A stretch of 64,000 bases of DNA from Blastocladiella emersonii ATCC 22665. Its lineage: Eukaryota > Blastocladiomycota > Blastocladiomycetes > Blastocladiales > Blastocladiaceae. The notes below the pieces were generated by a model. That model had not been told where the DNA came from. It did not search any database and was given only the letters and a program-made list of their open reading frames with translations. Numbering within the stretch: the first letter of the stretch is position 1; each line of letters opens with the position of its first letter. Shown here piece after piece: positions 54,392-64,000 of this stretch. The DNA is taken from contig JANHCV010000009.1 of NCBI GenBank assembly GCA_025594325.1, forward strand, positions 1,054,001 through 1,118,000, given 5' to 3'. Position numbers and translations under genes: made by a program.

Positions 54392-55304
54392 ATGCTCTAC
54401 GTGATCGGGCTCGGCCTGGGCGACGAAAAGGACATTACCCTGCGCGGGCTCGAGACCATCAAGACGTGCGAGCGCGTGCACCTCGAGGCGTACACGTCGA
54501 TTCTGCCGGGCATCGACATTTCGCGCCTGGTGCGTCTTGCACGGACTCGTATCACGCGAGAGAGCCCGAACTTAACGTCCCCCGACGCGAGAACAGGAGG
54601 AGCTGTACGGCAAGAAGATCCAGCTGGCGCACCGCGAGACGGTGGAGAGCGAGGCCGAGTCGATCCTGGCGGACGCGGACAAGGTGAACGTGGCGTTCCT
54701 GGTGGTGGGCGACCCGTTCGGGGCGACGACGCACACGGACCTGATCCTGCGTGCCAAGCAGGAGGGGATCCCGTTTGAGGTGATCCACAACGCGTCCATC
54801 ATGAACGCGATCGGGTGCACGGGCATGCAGCTGTACAACTTCGGCCTGACCATCTCCATGGTCTTCTTCACCGAGAACTGGCGGCCCGACTCGTGGTACG
54901 ACAAGATCAAGAAGAACCGCGACCTTCACCTGCACACGCTGTGCCTGCTCGACATCAAGGTGCGCGAGCAGTCGTTTGAGAACATGGCGCGCGGCCGCCT
55001 CATCTACGAGCCGCCGCGGTACATGACCGTGAACCAGGCCGCCGAGCAGCTGCTCGAGGTCGAGGAGAAGCGCAACGAGGGCGCCTACGCCCCGACCACC
55101 ATCGCCATTGGCGTCGCGCGCGTCGGCACGCGCCACCAGGTCATCAAGTCGGGCACCATCGAGGAGCTGCTCACCGCCGACTTTGGCGAGCCCCTGCACT
55201 CGCTCATCATCCCGGCCAAGATGCACGAGCTCGAGCGCGACTACGCCCGCATGTACGCCATCAACACCGAGACGTTCGACAAGTACGTCGAGATCGAGCA
55301 CTAG
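54392..55304 (+). CDS. DPH5: Diphthine methyl ester synthase
   Basis: A SAM-dependent methyltransferase of diphthamide biosynthesis, acting on elongation factor 2 in the cytosol. Two exons (54392-54529 and 54597-55304) give 281 aa. The family N-terminus [20 protein letters not shown] is present, followed by the VHLEAYTS block, [18 protein letters not shown] (SAM pocket), [22 protein letters not shown], and SIVFF-type [16 protein letters not shown]. Then come [14 protein letters not shown] and, near the end, IGVARVGT. Length matches yeast and human DPH5. The intron has a GTGCGT donor and a GAACAG acceptor. It is divergent from the citrate synthase gene with about 300 bp between starts. Confidence 0.95.
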
Positions 55305-55513
55305 GATTTATGGGGGAACGGGATATAATACACGCAACAGTTGCTGGATTGCAATGACGCGCGGTTCAGCTGACGCGGATCGAATTTCCGCCCCACCCGT
55401 TTTCGGACACACTCACACGCCCGGGCGCGTCGCGACGCACTCCGCCCCGCCTCAAAATCGACCGGCCCGTCCCTTGCCCGCCGAGCCGCAACTCGCTGCA
55501 TCTCTCACTGCCC

Positions 55514-57532
55514 ATGGATCACGACGCACACGACGCTCCGCCACCGCCGCCGCAGCAGCAGGCTGCCGACGCGCCCGCCCACCACCCACCATCTGCACCC
55601 AACGGCATGGACGTGCACTCGCCATCGACGGCGCCCGCTGGCCAGCCGCAGTCGCCGCGTCGCCGCTCGCCATCGCCCATGCGCGGGCTCGTCACGGCCG
55701 CCGACGGACCGTCCGAGGCCGAGCAGACGAACGGCGGCGAGGCCAACGGCGGTGCCGGCGGCGACGAGGAGACGCCCATGGACACGGACGCAACCACCAC
55801 CGCCGTCGCCACGTCGACGACGCCGCGCCCTGCGGCCAAGCAGGCGATGGAGCTGAGCTACTCGAAGCTGGACGAGGAGGCGCGGCGGTACCTGATCGAG
55901 CAGACGCACGAGATCATCATCCCGTCGTACTCTGCGTGGTTCGACATGAACCGGATCCACGACGTCGAGACCGCGGCGCTGCCCGAGTTCTTCAACGCCC
56001 GCAACAAGTCCAAGACGCCCGCCGTCTACAAGGAGTACCGCGACTTTATGGTCAACGCGTACCGCCTCAACCCGACCGAGTACCTGACCGTCACGGCGTG
56101 CCGCCGCAACCTCGCCGGCGACGTGTGCGCTATCATGCGTGTGCATGCGTTCCTCGAGCAGTGGGGGCTCATCAACTACCACGTACGTCTTTTCTCCCCG
56201 ACGTCCCCGTCAACGCGCGCTCACACACTCCCCCAAATCTAGGTCGACCCCGAGACCCGCCCCGCCGCCCTCGTCCCGCCATTCACCGGCCACTTCCGCG
56301 TCACCGCCGACACCCCGCGCGGCCTGCAGCCGTTCCTGCCCTCGGTCATGCAGCAGGCCAAGCACGCCCAGGACGCGCAGCACCCGGGTCCCACCGGTCC
56401 CGCGCTCTCGACCGCCATCGGGTCGACCGAGCTCACCGCCACGACCACCACGACCACGACCCTCGCCGTCACCAACACGACCACCACCACCGTGTCCATC
56501 AACGGGAACGGTTCGGGTCCTGCGCCCGTCGCGGCCAACCTCGCGCTGCGCCAGGACGTGTACACGCGCGACGCGTCGGCCGTCGGGACCGCCCCCGCGA
56601 CCGAAACCACCGCGACGCGCACGGCGCACCGGTGCAGCACGTGCGGCGTCGACTGCACGGCGCAGCGGTACCACGCGCTGACCGTGGCCGATTTCGATCT
56701 GTGCGAGGGGTGCTACCTCGAGGGCCGGTTCCCGAGCCACCTGTACTCGGGCGATTTCGTGCGCCTCGACCACGTCACCGAGCGCGTGTCGTCGGGGACC
56801 ACCGGCGCCGGGGCGCCGCAGTGGACGGACCAGGAAACCCTCCTGCTGCTCGAGGGCATCGAGATGTTCGAGTCGGACTGGTCGGCCGTCGCCGCGCACG
56901 TCGGGACCAAGTCGCGCGACGCGTGTGTCGCGCACTTCCTCGCGCTGCCCATCGAGGACCCGTACGTCGGCGTCCCGATGCGCGACCTCGGCCCGCTTCA
57001 GTTCCACCGCCACGCGTTCTCGGACGCCGAGAACCCCGTCCTCTCGCTCGTCTCGTTCCTCGCCGCGACCGTCCCGCCTACGGTCGCGGCCACGGTCGCC
57101 AAGGCCGCGCGCGAGGCTGTCGCCGCCACCGCAACCGCCGAGGGCGAGACCGCGGAGGCCACGGAGAAACTCCACGGGATCGCCGCGACCGCCGTCGGCC
57201 TGTCGGCCGCGCGCGCCGCGACGGCCGCCGCGGGCGAGGAGGCCGAGATGCGCGCCCTGATGCACTCGCTGCTCGACCTGCAGAGCAAGAAGGTCGACCT
57301 CAAGCTCGCGCACTTTGACCAGCTCGAGGCCGCGCTCGACTGGGACCGCCGCGTCCTCGAGCAGGAGAAGCACGCGCTGTTTGTCGAGAAGCTCGCGATG
57401 CGGCGCGCGGCCACGGGCGCCGTCAGCGTCGAGTCGCTCGCGGTCGGCGGCGGCGAGGCGGGGTATGTGCCAGGGAACCCGTTCGCGGACGCGGCGGGTA
57501 GTGGCGGGGAGCCGCGGTTGGTGCAGATGTGA
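55514..57532 (+). CDS. SWI/SNF-RSC complex subunit, Swi3/Rsc8/SMARCC type
   Basis: A nuclear chromatin-remodelling scaffold subunit, 652 aa in two exons (55514-56182 and 56243-57532). Domains in order: a disordered Pro/Gln N-terminus, a SWIRM domain (about 111-225, [20 protein letters not shown] and [16 protein letters not shown]), and a Thr-rich linker with [13 protein letters not shown] zinc finger follows (about 351-395, [10 protein letters not shown] and [14 protein letters not shown]), then a SANT domain (about 414-465, [17 protein letters not shown] and [18 protein letters not shown]). A C-terminal Ala/Glu-rich coiled coil ([21 protein letters not shown]) ends the protein. The single 60-nt intron falls within SWIRM. 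A ZZ finger between SWIRM and SANT is the Rsc8/Swi3 layout. All zinc ligands are present. Confidence 0.94.
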
Positions 57533-57663
57533 GTGTCGTGTTGTGGGACTGGTGGATGGCGTATATATTTCTCTCTTTTGATCGAGTCGGAGACCAACGA
57601 AGGGAGAGAGAGGTGATCAAAAACGAACATGTACTACTTACTAAACTAAATCAACCAACCAAC

Positions 57664-60630
57664 TTACAGCCCAAGCGCCTTGGCAATCACCGCGGCCTGC
57701 TCCTTGCGGTGGATCGCGCCGACGCCCGTCGCGGGGGCCGCCGACGCGACGCGGCCGACATACTGGACGAGCTTGCCGTCCGTCATCTGGGCGAGGCGCG
57801 GGGCGACGTACGAGTAGGCGCCCTGGTTCTCGGGCTCCTCCTGCGCGTACACGATCTGCTTGACGTGCGTGAACTTGGCGAGCTCGGCCTTGAGCTCGGG
57901 GACCGGGAACGGGCACAGCTCCTCGAGGCGGACCAGCGCCACCTTGTCCGTCAGGCCCTTGGCGTCGCGCTCCTTGGCGAGCTCGTAGTAGAACTTGCCC
58001 GAGACGATGACGAGGCGCTCGGCGGTCGCCGGGTTGGCGATGGCGGGGTCGGCGAGCACGGGGAGGAACTTGGTGCCGGGGCCCATCTCGGTCAGCGGCG
58101 ACACGGCCGCGGGGAGACGCAGCAGGGTCTTGGGGCCCACGACGATCAGGGGCTTGCGGAAGTCGCGGACCATCTGGCGGCGGAGCACGTGGAAGTACTG
58201 GGCCGGGGTGGTCGGGAACACGACGTGCATGTTCGGGTTGCGGGGCATCTCGGGCGTGTGCACGTTGGACGGGTCGGCGCACAGCTGCAGGAACCGCTCG
58301 ACGCGGCACGTCGAGTGCTCGGGGCCGGTCCCGTCCCAGCCGTGCGGGAGCAGCATCGTCAGACCCGACTGGCGCAGCCACTTGGCCTCGGACGAGTTGA
58401 TGAAGGTGTCGATGATGATCTGCGCGCCGTTGAAGAAGTCGCCGAACTGCGCCTCCCAGATCGGCAGCGTCTTGGGCGACTCCCACGAGATGCCGAACTC
58501 GAACCCGAGGACGGCGAACTCGGACAGCGACGAGTTGGCGATCTCGAGCTTGCCCTGGTTGGGGGCGTTCATGGCGTTGAGCGGCGTGTACACGTTCTCC
58601 GTGTTCTGGTCGACGAGCATGCAGTGGCGCTGCGAGAAGGTGCCGCGGCCGACGTCCTGGCCCGAGATGCGGATCCCGAACCCGTCCTTGAGCAGCGAGC
58701 CGAACGCCAGCGCCTCGGCCGTCGCCCAGTCCACGGGCTTGTCCTGCTGCAGCCGCTGCGCGCGCGCCTCGACGTGGAACTTCTTGAGGCGCGGGTGCAC
58801 CTCGAACCCGGCGGGCGTCGCGACCGAGGCCAGGCCGACCTCCTTGAGCGAGTCGACGGCGACGCCCGTGGGCGGCGACACGACGGCGGCCTTGGGCGAC
58901 ACGAGCCCGGCCCACTTGCCCTGCAGGTGCGTGGCGGGGGCCTCGTACTTGGGCACGGCGTCGAGGTCAGCGTCGAGCTTCTTGTACCAGGCGTCGCGGA
59001 GCGACTCGGCCGACGCGGCGTCGAGCACGCCCTCGGCGATCAGCTTCTTCTCGTAGCCCTTGGGCACCGACTCGCGGGCGCGGATCACCTTGTACATCTT
59101 GGGCTGGGTGAACCCGGGCTCGTCGAGCTCGTTGTGGCCCCACCGGCGGAACGCGATCAGGTCGAGGATCACGTCCTTGTGGAACTTGTTGCGGTACTCG
59201 ACGGCGAGCGCCGTGGCCGCGGCCACCTCCTCGGGGTGGTCGCCGTTGACGTGGATCACGGGCGCGTTGATCATCTTGCCCACGTCCGACGCGTACGTCG
59301 ACGACCGCGCGTTGGTCGCCGGCGTCGTGTACCCGACCTGGTTGTTGACGATCACGTGCACGGACCCGCCGCACGTGTAGTGGGGGAGGTTCGAGAGGCC
59401 GAGCGTCTCCATGACCACACCCTGCCCCGCGAACGCCGCGTCGCCGTGCATCTGCACGCACATGACGCGGTCGCCGAGGTAGCAGTCGGACCCCTCGGCG
59501 CCGGTCGCGGCCGACTCCATCTGGCGGGCGCGCGTCTTGCCCATGGCGACGGGGTTGATGGCCTCGAGGTGCGACGGGTTGTGCAGCAGCGACACGTGCA
59601 GCTTGCGCTGGCCGGCGGCGTACTCGAGGTCAACGGACTGCGCAATATGCGACAGCACGTCGCCCGTGCACACGTCGGCCTCGTGGGCGGGGTACTCGGG
59701 GACGCCCTTGATCTTGGCGAAGACGCCCGTCGGGTTGTACTGGAGCAGGTCCGTCAGGAGGTTGAGTCGGCCGCGGTGCGGCATGCACAGGACGAGGTCG
59801 ACGATGCCCGCAGCGTTGGCGGTGCTGAACAGCGTGTCGACGGCGACCATCATGGCCTCGGCGCCCTCGAGCCCGTACCGCTTGACCTGCGGGAACTTCT
59901 TGGTCATGAACAGGTCAAACACCTCGGACTTGGCGAGGAGCGCGTGCATGCGGCGCTTCTGGTCCGCCGACAGCGGCTTCTTCTCGTACGACTCGACCAT
60001 GTGCGCAAACCACCGGCGCTCCGACGCGTCCGCAATGTGCGAGAACTCGTACGCGATCTTGTTGGCGTACGTGTTGCGCAGGTGCTTGACGATGGTCGCC
60101 AGGCTCGCCCGCTCGCGCGACAGCGTCGCGTCGCTCGTCTGCCCGACGTGCAGGATCCCCGTCAGGTTGTACGAGGCCGCCGCATCGAGCCCGTACCGCG
60201 CCGGGTCGAGCTCCGAGATGTTCTGCGCCGGGTCGTTGAGACCGAGCGGGTCGAGCGTCGCGGCGCGGTGCCCGTGCACGCGGTACGCCTGCACCAGGCG
60301 CAGCAGGTTGGCGTTGGCCTGGCGGTTGGCGAGCTCCTCGGGCGTGTCTAGACACCGCCAAGCAAAGGTCAGACTCGGGCCGCGCAGACGATCGAGATCC
60401 CCGAGAAACGTACAGTCGGGAAGCTGGAACTTGCGCGACACGCGGTACCCGTACGTCTCCTGCGGCACCTCGTGGTACGCGCGCTTGTGCAGCAGCGAGG
60501 CGGCGGGGGCGCGGACGGCGGAGGCGGTGCGGGCGGCGAGGCGCGGGACGGCCGCGGCGGTCGCGAACGTGGCGGCGGCGAGCTTGGATCTCACCGCGGG
60601 CTGGGCGGCAGCGCGGCGCAGGGCGAACAT
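57664..60630 (-). CDS. DHTKD1: 2-oxoadipate dehydrogenase E1 component, DHTKD1-type, mitochondrial
   Basis: A thiamine-diphosphate E1 enzyme that decarboxylates 2-oxoadipate in lysine and tryptophan breakdown. Exons 60630-60414 and 60347-57664 give 966 aa. The start MFALRRAAAQPAVRSKLAAA is a mitochondrial presequence. The N-terminus goes straight to ETYGYRVSRKFQ and lacks the ~100-residue extension of 2-oxoglutarate dehydrogenase, which identifies DHTKD1. Conserved blocks: VKRYGLEGAEAMM, CMPHRGRLNLLT, HNPSHLEAINPVAMGKTR, the ThDP motif GDAAFAG to VNNQVGYTTP (about 375-410), GHNELDEPGF, SGQDVGRGTFSQRH and the C-terminal QEEPENQGAYSYVAPR. The 66-nt intron is a multiple of three with no stop, so retention adds 22 residues in frame. 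A TATA box lies 182 bp upstream. Confidence 0.93.
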   Translation of the reverse strand: MFALRRAAAQPAVRSKLAAATFATAAAVPRLAARTASAVRAPAASLLHKRAYHEVPQETYGYRVSRKFQLPDCTFLGDLDRLRGPSLTFAWRCLDTPEELANRQANANLLRLVQAYRVHGHRAATLDPLGLNDPAQNISELDPARYGLDAAASYNLTGILHVGQTSDATLSRERASLATIVKHLRNTYANKIAYEFSHIADASERRWFAHMVESYEKKPLSADQKRRMHALLAKSEVFDLFMTKKFPQVKRYGLEGAEAMMVAVDTLFSTANAAGIVDLVLCMPHRGRLNLLTDLLQYNPTGVFAKIKGVPEYPAHEADVCTGDVLSHIAQSVDLEYAAGQRKLHVSLLHNPSHLEAINPVAMGKTRARQMESAATGAEGSDCYLGDRVMCVQMHGDAAFAGQGVVMETLGLSNLPHYTCGGSVHVIVNNQVGYTTPATNARSSTYASDVGKMINAPVIHVNGDHPEEVAAATALAVEYRNKFHKDVILDLIAFRRWGHNELDEPGFTQPKMYKVIRARESVPKGYEKKLIAEGVLDAASAESLRDAWYKKLDADLDAVPKYEAPATHLQGKWAGLVSPKAAVVSPPTGVAVDSLKEVGLASVATPAGFEVHPRLKKFHVEARAQRLQQDKPVDWATAEALAFGSLLKDGFGIRISGQDVGRGTFSQRHCMLVDQNTENVYTPLNAMNAPNQGKLEIANSSLSEFAVLGFEFGISWESPKTLPIWEAQFGDFFNGAQIIIDTFINSSEAKWLRQSGLTMLLPHGWDGTGPEHSTCRVERFLQLCADPSNVHTPEMPRNPNMHVVFPTTPAQYFHVLRRQMVRDFRKPLIVVGPKTLLRLPAAVSPLTEMGPGTKFLPVLADPAIANPATAERLVIVSGKFYYELAKERDAKGLTDKVALVRLEELCPFPVPELKAELAKFTHVKQIVYAQEEPENQGAYSYVAPRLAQMTDGKLVQYVGRVASAAPATGVGAIHRKEQAAVIAKALGL

Positions 60631-61178
60631 GGCTGCAGGTTGTTGGTGGTGGGGTAGTGAAGGGAGAAGGAGGAGGGCGGCGACAACACGCCGAGAGGAG
60701 GAGATGTGCAAGTGCGCAAACGCTCTCCGACACGAGAGAGAAGAAGAGGGGAGAGAGAGGACGGGTTAGAGTGCGTGCGTGCGGCCGGGCGGGCGGGGCG
60801 GCGGTGCAGCCTTTATAGCGAGATCGGCGTGTGTGCTGGAGGCGAAACGCACTGGCGGTTATCTAACAAAAGCTGGCGCAGCGCTCCGGCCGCGCGGCGC
60901 TCGGTGACTGGCCCCCGCCACGTGCCCGGCTTCCCCACCCATGGCTTGCCCGCCGTCCCCGCCAATGAGCGCGCGCGCTTGCAAAACCTCGGCGTTCCGG
61001 CCGCGCCCGACCCGCTCCGGATGCAGCCGCGCGAAATGAAGGGCCGGCCGCGTGAGGGTATTCTTAGGTCGCGTCTCGCACGCGTGCGGGCTATCAGACG
61101 CACGATCACGGCCTTGATCAAGAGTACGGGTTACATTACGGGGGAGGTGTGAAGATCAAACAGGGGGCGGGAAGCGAC
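60631..61178. other. Promoter of DHTKD1 and 3' flank of NIPA
   Basis: Apart from the TATA box and a GA/CT-rich leader I see no gene or RNA. Confidence 0.5.
60812..60817 (-). promoter_or_regulatory. TATA box of DHTKD1
   Basis: The minus strand reads CGCTATAAAGG, 182-187 bp upstream of the ATG. The same octamer CTATAAAG occurs at 6773. Confidence 0.55.
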
Positions 61179-62397
61179 CTAGTCGTCGTCCTCGTCGTCG
61201 TCCGACTTGAGCGTGAACGGGCGGTTCTCCTCGTCGAAGGTCGCGAGCATGTGCACCTCGCTCGGCGCCACGCCGCCGACGCCGATGCGGCCGGTGCGCT
61301 GCTTCTCGAGGAGGGCCGCCGAGCTGGTGGCGGCCGCGAGCTGCTGGGCCTTGTCGTTCTTGCCCTTGGCGTTGAGCATGAAGACGCCGATGAAGATGGT
61401 CGAGAAGCCCGAGAACACGGAGATGATGTCGGTCGACGAGCTGTCGTTGAACCCCTGGAACAGGACGATCGACGCCACGATGGTCGCGGTTGTAAACATG
61501 ACGTAGTAGATGGGCGTGACCAGGTTGGTCGAGTACGCGTCGAGCGCCTTGTTGAAGTAGTTCATCTGCGTGACCGCCGACACGCCCACGACCACGGCAA
61601 AGAACCACGTCGACACGTGCCCGAGCTGGTTGTTGCCCTCGAACGTGAGCTTGAGCGCGATCCCGAACGCCTTGACCGCCATGACCGAGATGGACCCGAC
61701 CAGCGAGCAGATGGCAATATAGACAAGCATGTTCTGCTTGCCGTACACGGGCGCCACCTTGAAGATCAGCCACGTCGAGATCCCGCACACGAGTACCGTG
61801 TACACGATGAACCCGGGCTGCACCGCGTACCCGAGCATCTCATCCACGCTCTTCACCGCGACCTCCTCGGGCGCGTGCAGGATGATGATCACCGACCCGA
61901 TCACGCACAGCGCGCAGCCCATGATGCCCTCGCGACCGAGGCGCTCGTTGAGGAAGAAGGACGCGAGCACCGCTCTACGTTTGGGGCGGAGCTGTTAGTT
62001 TTGGTCGGTTTCGACGGGTGTCTCGTGAGCACGTACCCGATGAGCACGCTCAGCGCGCCCAGCGGCGTCACCAGGATCGCCGGCGCGTACGTGTACGCCG
62101 CAAAGTTGGCCGCCTCGCCGCACACCACTACACGCACACCCGACCCGTTAGCACACTCGACCCACCCGCAACCCCGCAAAGAAACGTACTGGTCATCATG
62201 CCGAGCCACCACTTGGGGTTCTTGAGGTAGCTGTGCGAGTCGCCGGCGGACCCGCCGCCGCGCGAGTGCCGCGCCGCGTCCGTGAGCCCGACCTTGGTCA
62301 GCACGAACGACGACCCGATCAGCAGCGCCGACAGGATCGCGAGCGTCAGCCCAATGTACTTTTCGTGCGCCGCCGTGGTCCCGGTTTCTGTTGACAT
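61179..62397 (-). CDS. NIPA-family magnesium transporter
   Basis: A predicted Mg2+ transporter of endosomal or plasma membranes, 364 aa in three exons (62397-62190, 62127-62037, 61974-61179). The family core is clear after splicing: [113 protein letters not shown] and [11 protein letters not shown]. Nine hydrophobic helices are predicted. The cytoplasmic C-terminus ends in an acidic run (SDDDEDDD). Both introns have GTACGT donors and are 62 nt. With the SLC41-type gene at 23437 this is the second Mg2+ transporter in the window. Confidence 0.93.
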
Positions 62398-63056
62398 GGT
62401 GGCGATGTGTGCGCGAAGAGAGAGTGTCGCGGGAGGGAGGGAGGGTTACAAAACGAGTCGAGTCCAAAGTCGCTACTGGGCCCAGTTCCGGGAGCCACGA
62501 TTCATGTGCAGGGGGTTATCTTCTACTAGTAGTGCGTTGCAGAGTCGGCTGCATCAGGTTGCGAAGAGGAAGCGAGAGCGCGGACGTGGAATTCGAGGAC
62601 GAGAAGGGCAGGTGGGTGGCTTTTCCGCGCGCGCGCGGCGACGCGTCTCGCACCGCGAACACGTACACATTCACCCGCCGGGTGTCAGAATGTCTCCAAG
62701 TCGCCCCTCGGCCTCGCGCGTGTCGCCCGAGCTCAGACTTCGACCGTGGCCACTGATCCGTCGGTACAGATATCCACCTGGCAGGCCCACCTTGGCTGCC
62801 GAGGAAATCGATGGCTCGCAGCGAGAAAACACGCGCCGCGGCGCGTCTCGCAGCAACGAAACGCGACGCGACGCGTGGTCACCTGAGCGCGTGACCATGG
62901 GTGATGTCACCGCGCGGGTCGGCCGGCAACGCGTTCCGCTCTTCTCGCGCGTGCTTCAAGAGCTCCGCGTGGGGCGCTCTTGTCGCCACCGCCGTCGATC
63001 CTCTCTCTCGCAAGACGACGGAACGAAACCGAATGAATTGCTGCATGCACTAAGAA
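62398..63056. other. Divergent region between NIPA and citrate synthase 2
   Basis: It has several GAGACGCG/CGCGTCTC words and, around 62872-62895, ACGCGT followed 13 nt later by GCGTGACC, a loose match to the composite motif with wider spacing. I see no gene. Confidence 0.5.
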
Positions 63057-64000
63057 ATGGCGACCGAGACCCAAACCGCGACCGCGTCCCTCACGCTCAC
63101 CAACAAGGCGACGGGGCAGGCCGTGACGGTCCCGATTGACCCGACGCACAACGTCGTGGTCGCCGCCCACATCAAGCCACTGCTCGTCACCCCCGAGAAT
63201 CCGCCGCCCGCGTCCGAGGCGGATAAGGTCGGGCTCATGTTCTACGGTCCGCTGCTTACCGCGCCCGCAACCGCTCCACGGACCGCACCCTAACCACCGC
63301 ACCACGAAAACAGACGCCGGGTTCACCAACACGGTGGCGTGCCGGTCCAAGATCTCCGAGGTGGGCGGGCAGACGGGCGGGCTGACGTACCGCGGGTATG
63401 CGATCGAGGACCTGACGGCGCACGCGAGCTTCACCGAGGTGGCGTACCTGCTCATCTACGGCGAGCTGCCGAACCGCGCCCAGTTCGACAAGTGGCAGCG
63501 CCAGCTGCTGCGCCACACGTACCTGCACCGCGAGCTCGAGCGCCAGCTGCAGACGTTCCGCTGGGACTCGCACCCGATGGGCATGCTGATCGCCGGCCTC
63601 GCCTCGCTCTCCACCTTTCACCCGGAGGCCAACCCGGCGCTCGTCGGCGACGCCCTCTACGTGTCCGGCCCGCGCGAGCAGTACCTCGAGTACTACAAGG
63701 TCGGTACGCTGCAGTCCGCGGCCCCGTCGCCCGCCGAGGTCCGCGACTACGTCCGCACCAAGCAGGTCTACCGCATCCTCGGCAAGCTGCCCACCATCGC
63801 CGCCAACGTGTACCGCCACCGCGAGGGCCGCCCCTACAACCACCCGATGCCGAACCCGCGCAGCTACACGGAGAATTTCCTGTACATGATCGACCGCCTC
63901 AACGAGGACGACTACGTGCCCGACCCGGAGCTCGTGGCGGTCCTCGACAAGGCCTTCATCCTGCTCGCCGAGCACGGGTCGTCGTGCTCGACCATCGCCA
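63057..64000 (+). CDS. Second citrate synthase, GltA type (C-terminus beyond window)
   Basis: The 5' part of a second GltA-type citrate synthase. Exon 1 is 63057-63246 and exon 2 runs from 63314 to the window edge. The intron has an unusual GTCCGC donor, chosen because it yields GLMFYDAGFTNTVACRSKI, the standard family block. Further signatures: GGLTYRGYAIEDLT, VAYLLIYGELPNR, FRWDSHPMGMLIA, LGKLPTIAANVYRHREGRPYN and LLAEHGSSCSTIA, which corresponds to the catalytic HADHE-NCST region but reads AEHGSS. The N-terminus (MATETQTATASLTLTNKATG) lacks a mitochondrial signal. A ~30-residue insertion (YYKVGTLQSAAPSPAEVRDY) precedes the KLPTIAA block. It differs enough from the 52334 gene to be an old paralogue, possibly peroxisomal or a methylcitrate synthase. 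The active-site histidine HGG region is outside the window. Confidence 0.88.

Noticed and set aside
55108-57318. A 736-codon plus-strand open frame across DPH5 and SWI3/RSC8
   Set aside because: It runs out of frame through two well-supported genes and an intergenic region, with Arg/Pro-rich composition typical of an alternative frame.
57529-60351. A 940-codon plus-strand open frame antisense to DHTKD1
   Set aside because: It is a shadow of the conserved minus-strand gene and has no independent motif.
57664-60630. Assignment as classical 2-oxoglutarate dehydrogenase (KGD1/OGDH)
   Set aside because: The N-terminal lipoamide-partner-binding extension of OGDH is absent, and the YGYR start and later blocks match DHTKD1 better.
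1-64000. CRISPR arrays, operons, ribosome binding sites and prophage
   Set aside because: Spliced genes, TATA boxes and polyadenylation signals show nuclear eukaryotic DNA. No regularly spaced repeats of CRISPR type are present.

Overview
The window is nuclear DNA from a GC-rich eukaryote with short spliceosomal introns, mostly 52-80 nt. Gene content points to a fungus or close relative. There is an Rsc8/Swi3-type chromatin remodelling subunit, a Cds1/Chk2-type FHA kinase, a mitochondrial bL35 ribosomal protein, a diphthamide methyltransferase and a YOL098C-type M16 peptidase. Several other genes are unusual for Dikarya: a class I (animal/plant-type) fructose-bisphosphate aldolase, an alpha carbonic anhydrase, an SLC41/MgtE-type Mg transporter, DHTKD1, two GltA-type citrate synthases and lineage-specific F-box-like, LRR and BTB families. 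An early-diverging zoosporic fungus, possibly Blastocladiomycota (Allomyces-like), fits best. That placement is inference and no marker gene here settles it.

Layout. 1-10.6 kb is an accessory region with two paralogous F-box-like proteins, an LRR protein, a UBXN4-like UBX protein, two small hypothetical genes and a 157-bp MITE. 10.9-20.2 kb holds a large M16 metallopeptidase, a seven-exon FHA/Ser-Thr kinase and a secreted alpha carbonic anhydrase. 20.2-23.4 kb has no gene I can support; it contains two degenerate tandem copies of a roughly 1-kb segment. 23.4-40 kb is mostly conserved: Mg transporter, bL35m, a disordered hypothetical protein, NAA40, an MFS transporter, a SUMO-like protein, a DDB1/CPSF160/SF3B3-superfamily protein and aldolase. 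A gene-poor gap at 27.5-29.8 kb carries a duplicated hairpin. 40.7-51.3 kb is a tandem array of seven BTB-family loci: four intact, one pseudogene, one frameshifted, and one that has lost the BTB domain. 51.6-64 kb returns to housekeeping genes: citrate synthase, DPH5, SWI3/RSC8, DHTKD1, a NIPA Mg transporter and a second citrate synthase cut by the right edge.

How the genes fit together. The accessory families (F-box-like, LRR, BTB) resemble substrate adaptors of cullin ubiquitin ligases, and SUMO and UBX proteins lie nearby. The most interesting signal is a composite upstream motif, an MluI-type box (ACGCGT) about 7-8 nt from a CAYGTG E-box. It recurs near the starts of F-box-like, LRR and BTB genes but not near the housekeeping genes, as if these unrelated families shared one regulatory program. 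Splice sites are also distinctive: 45 of 51 introns I could place start with GTACG or GTGCG.
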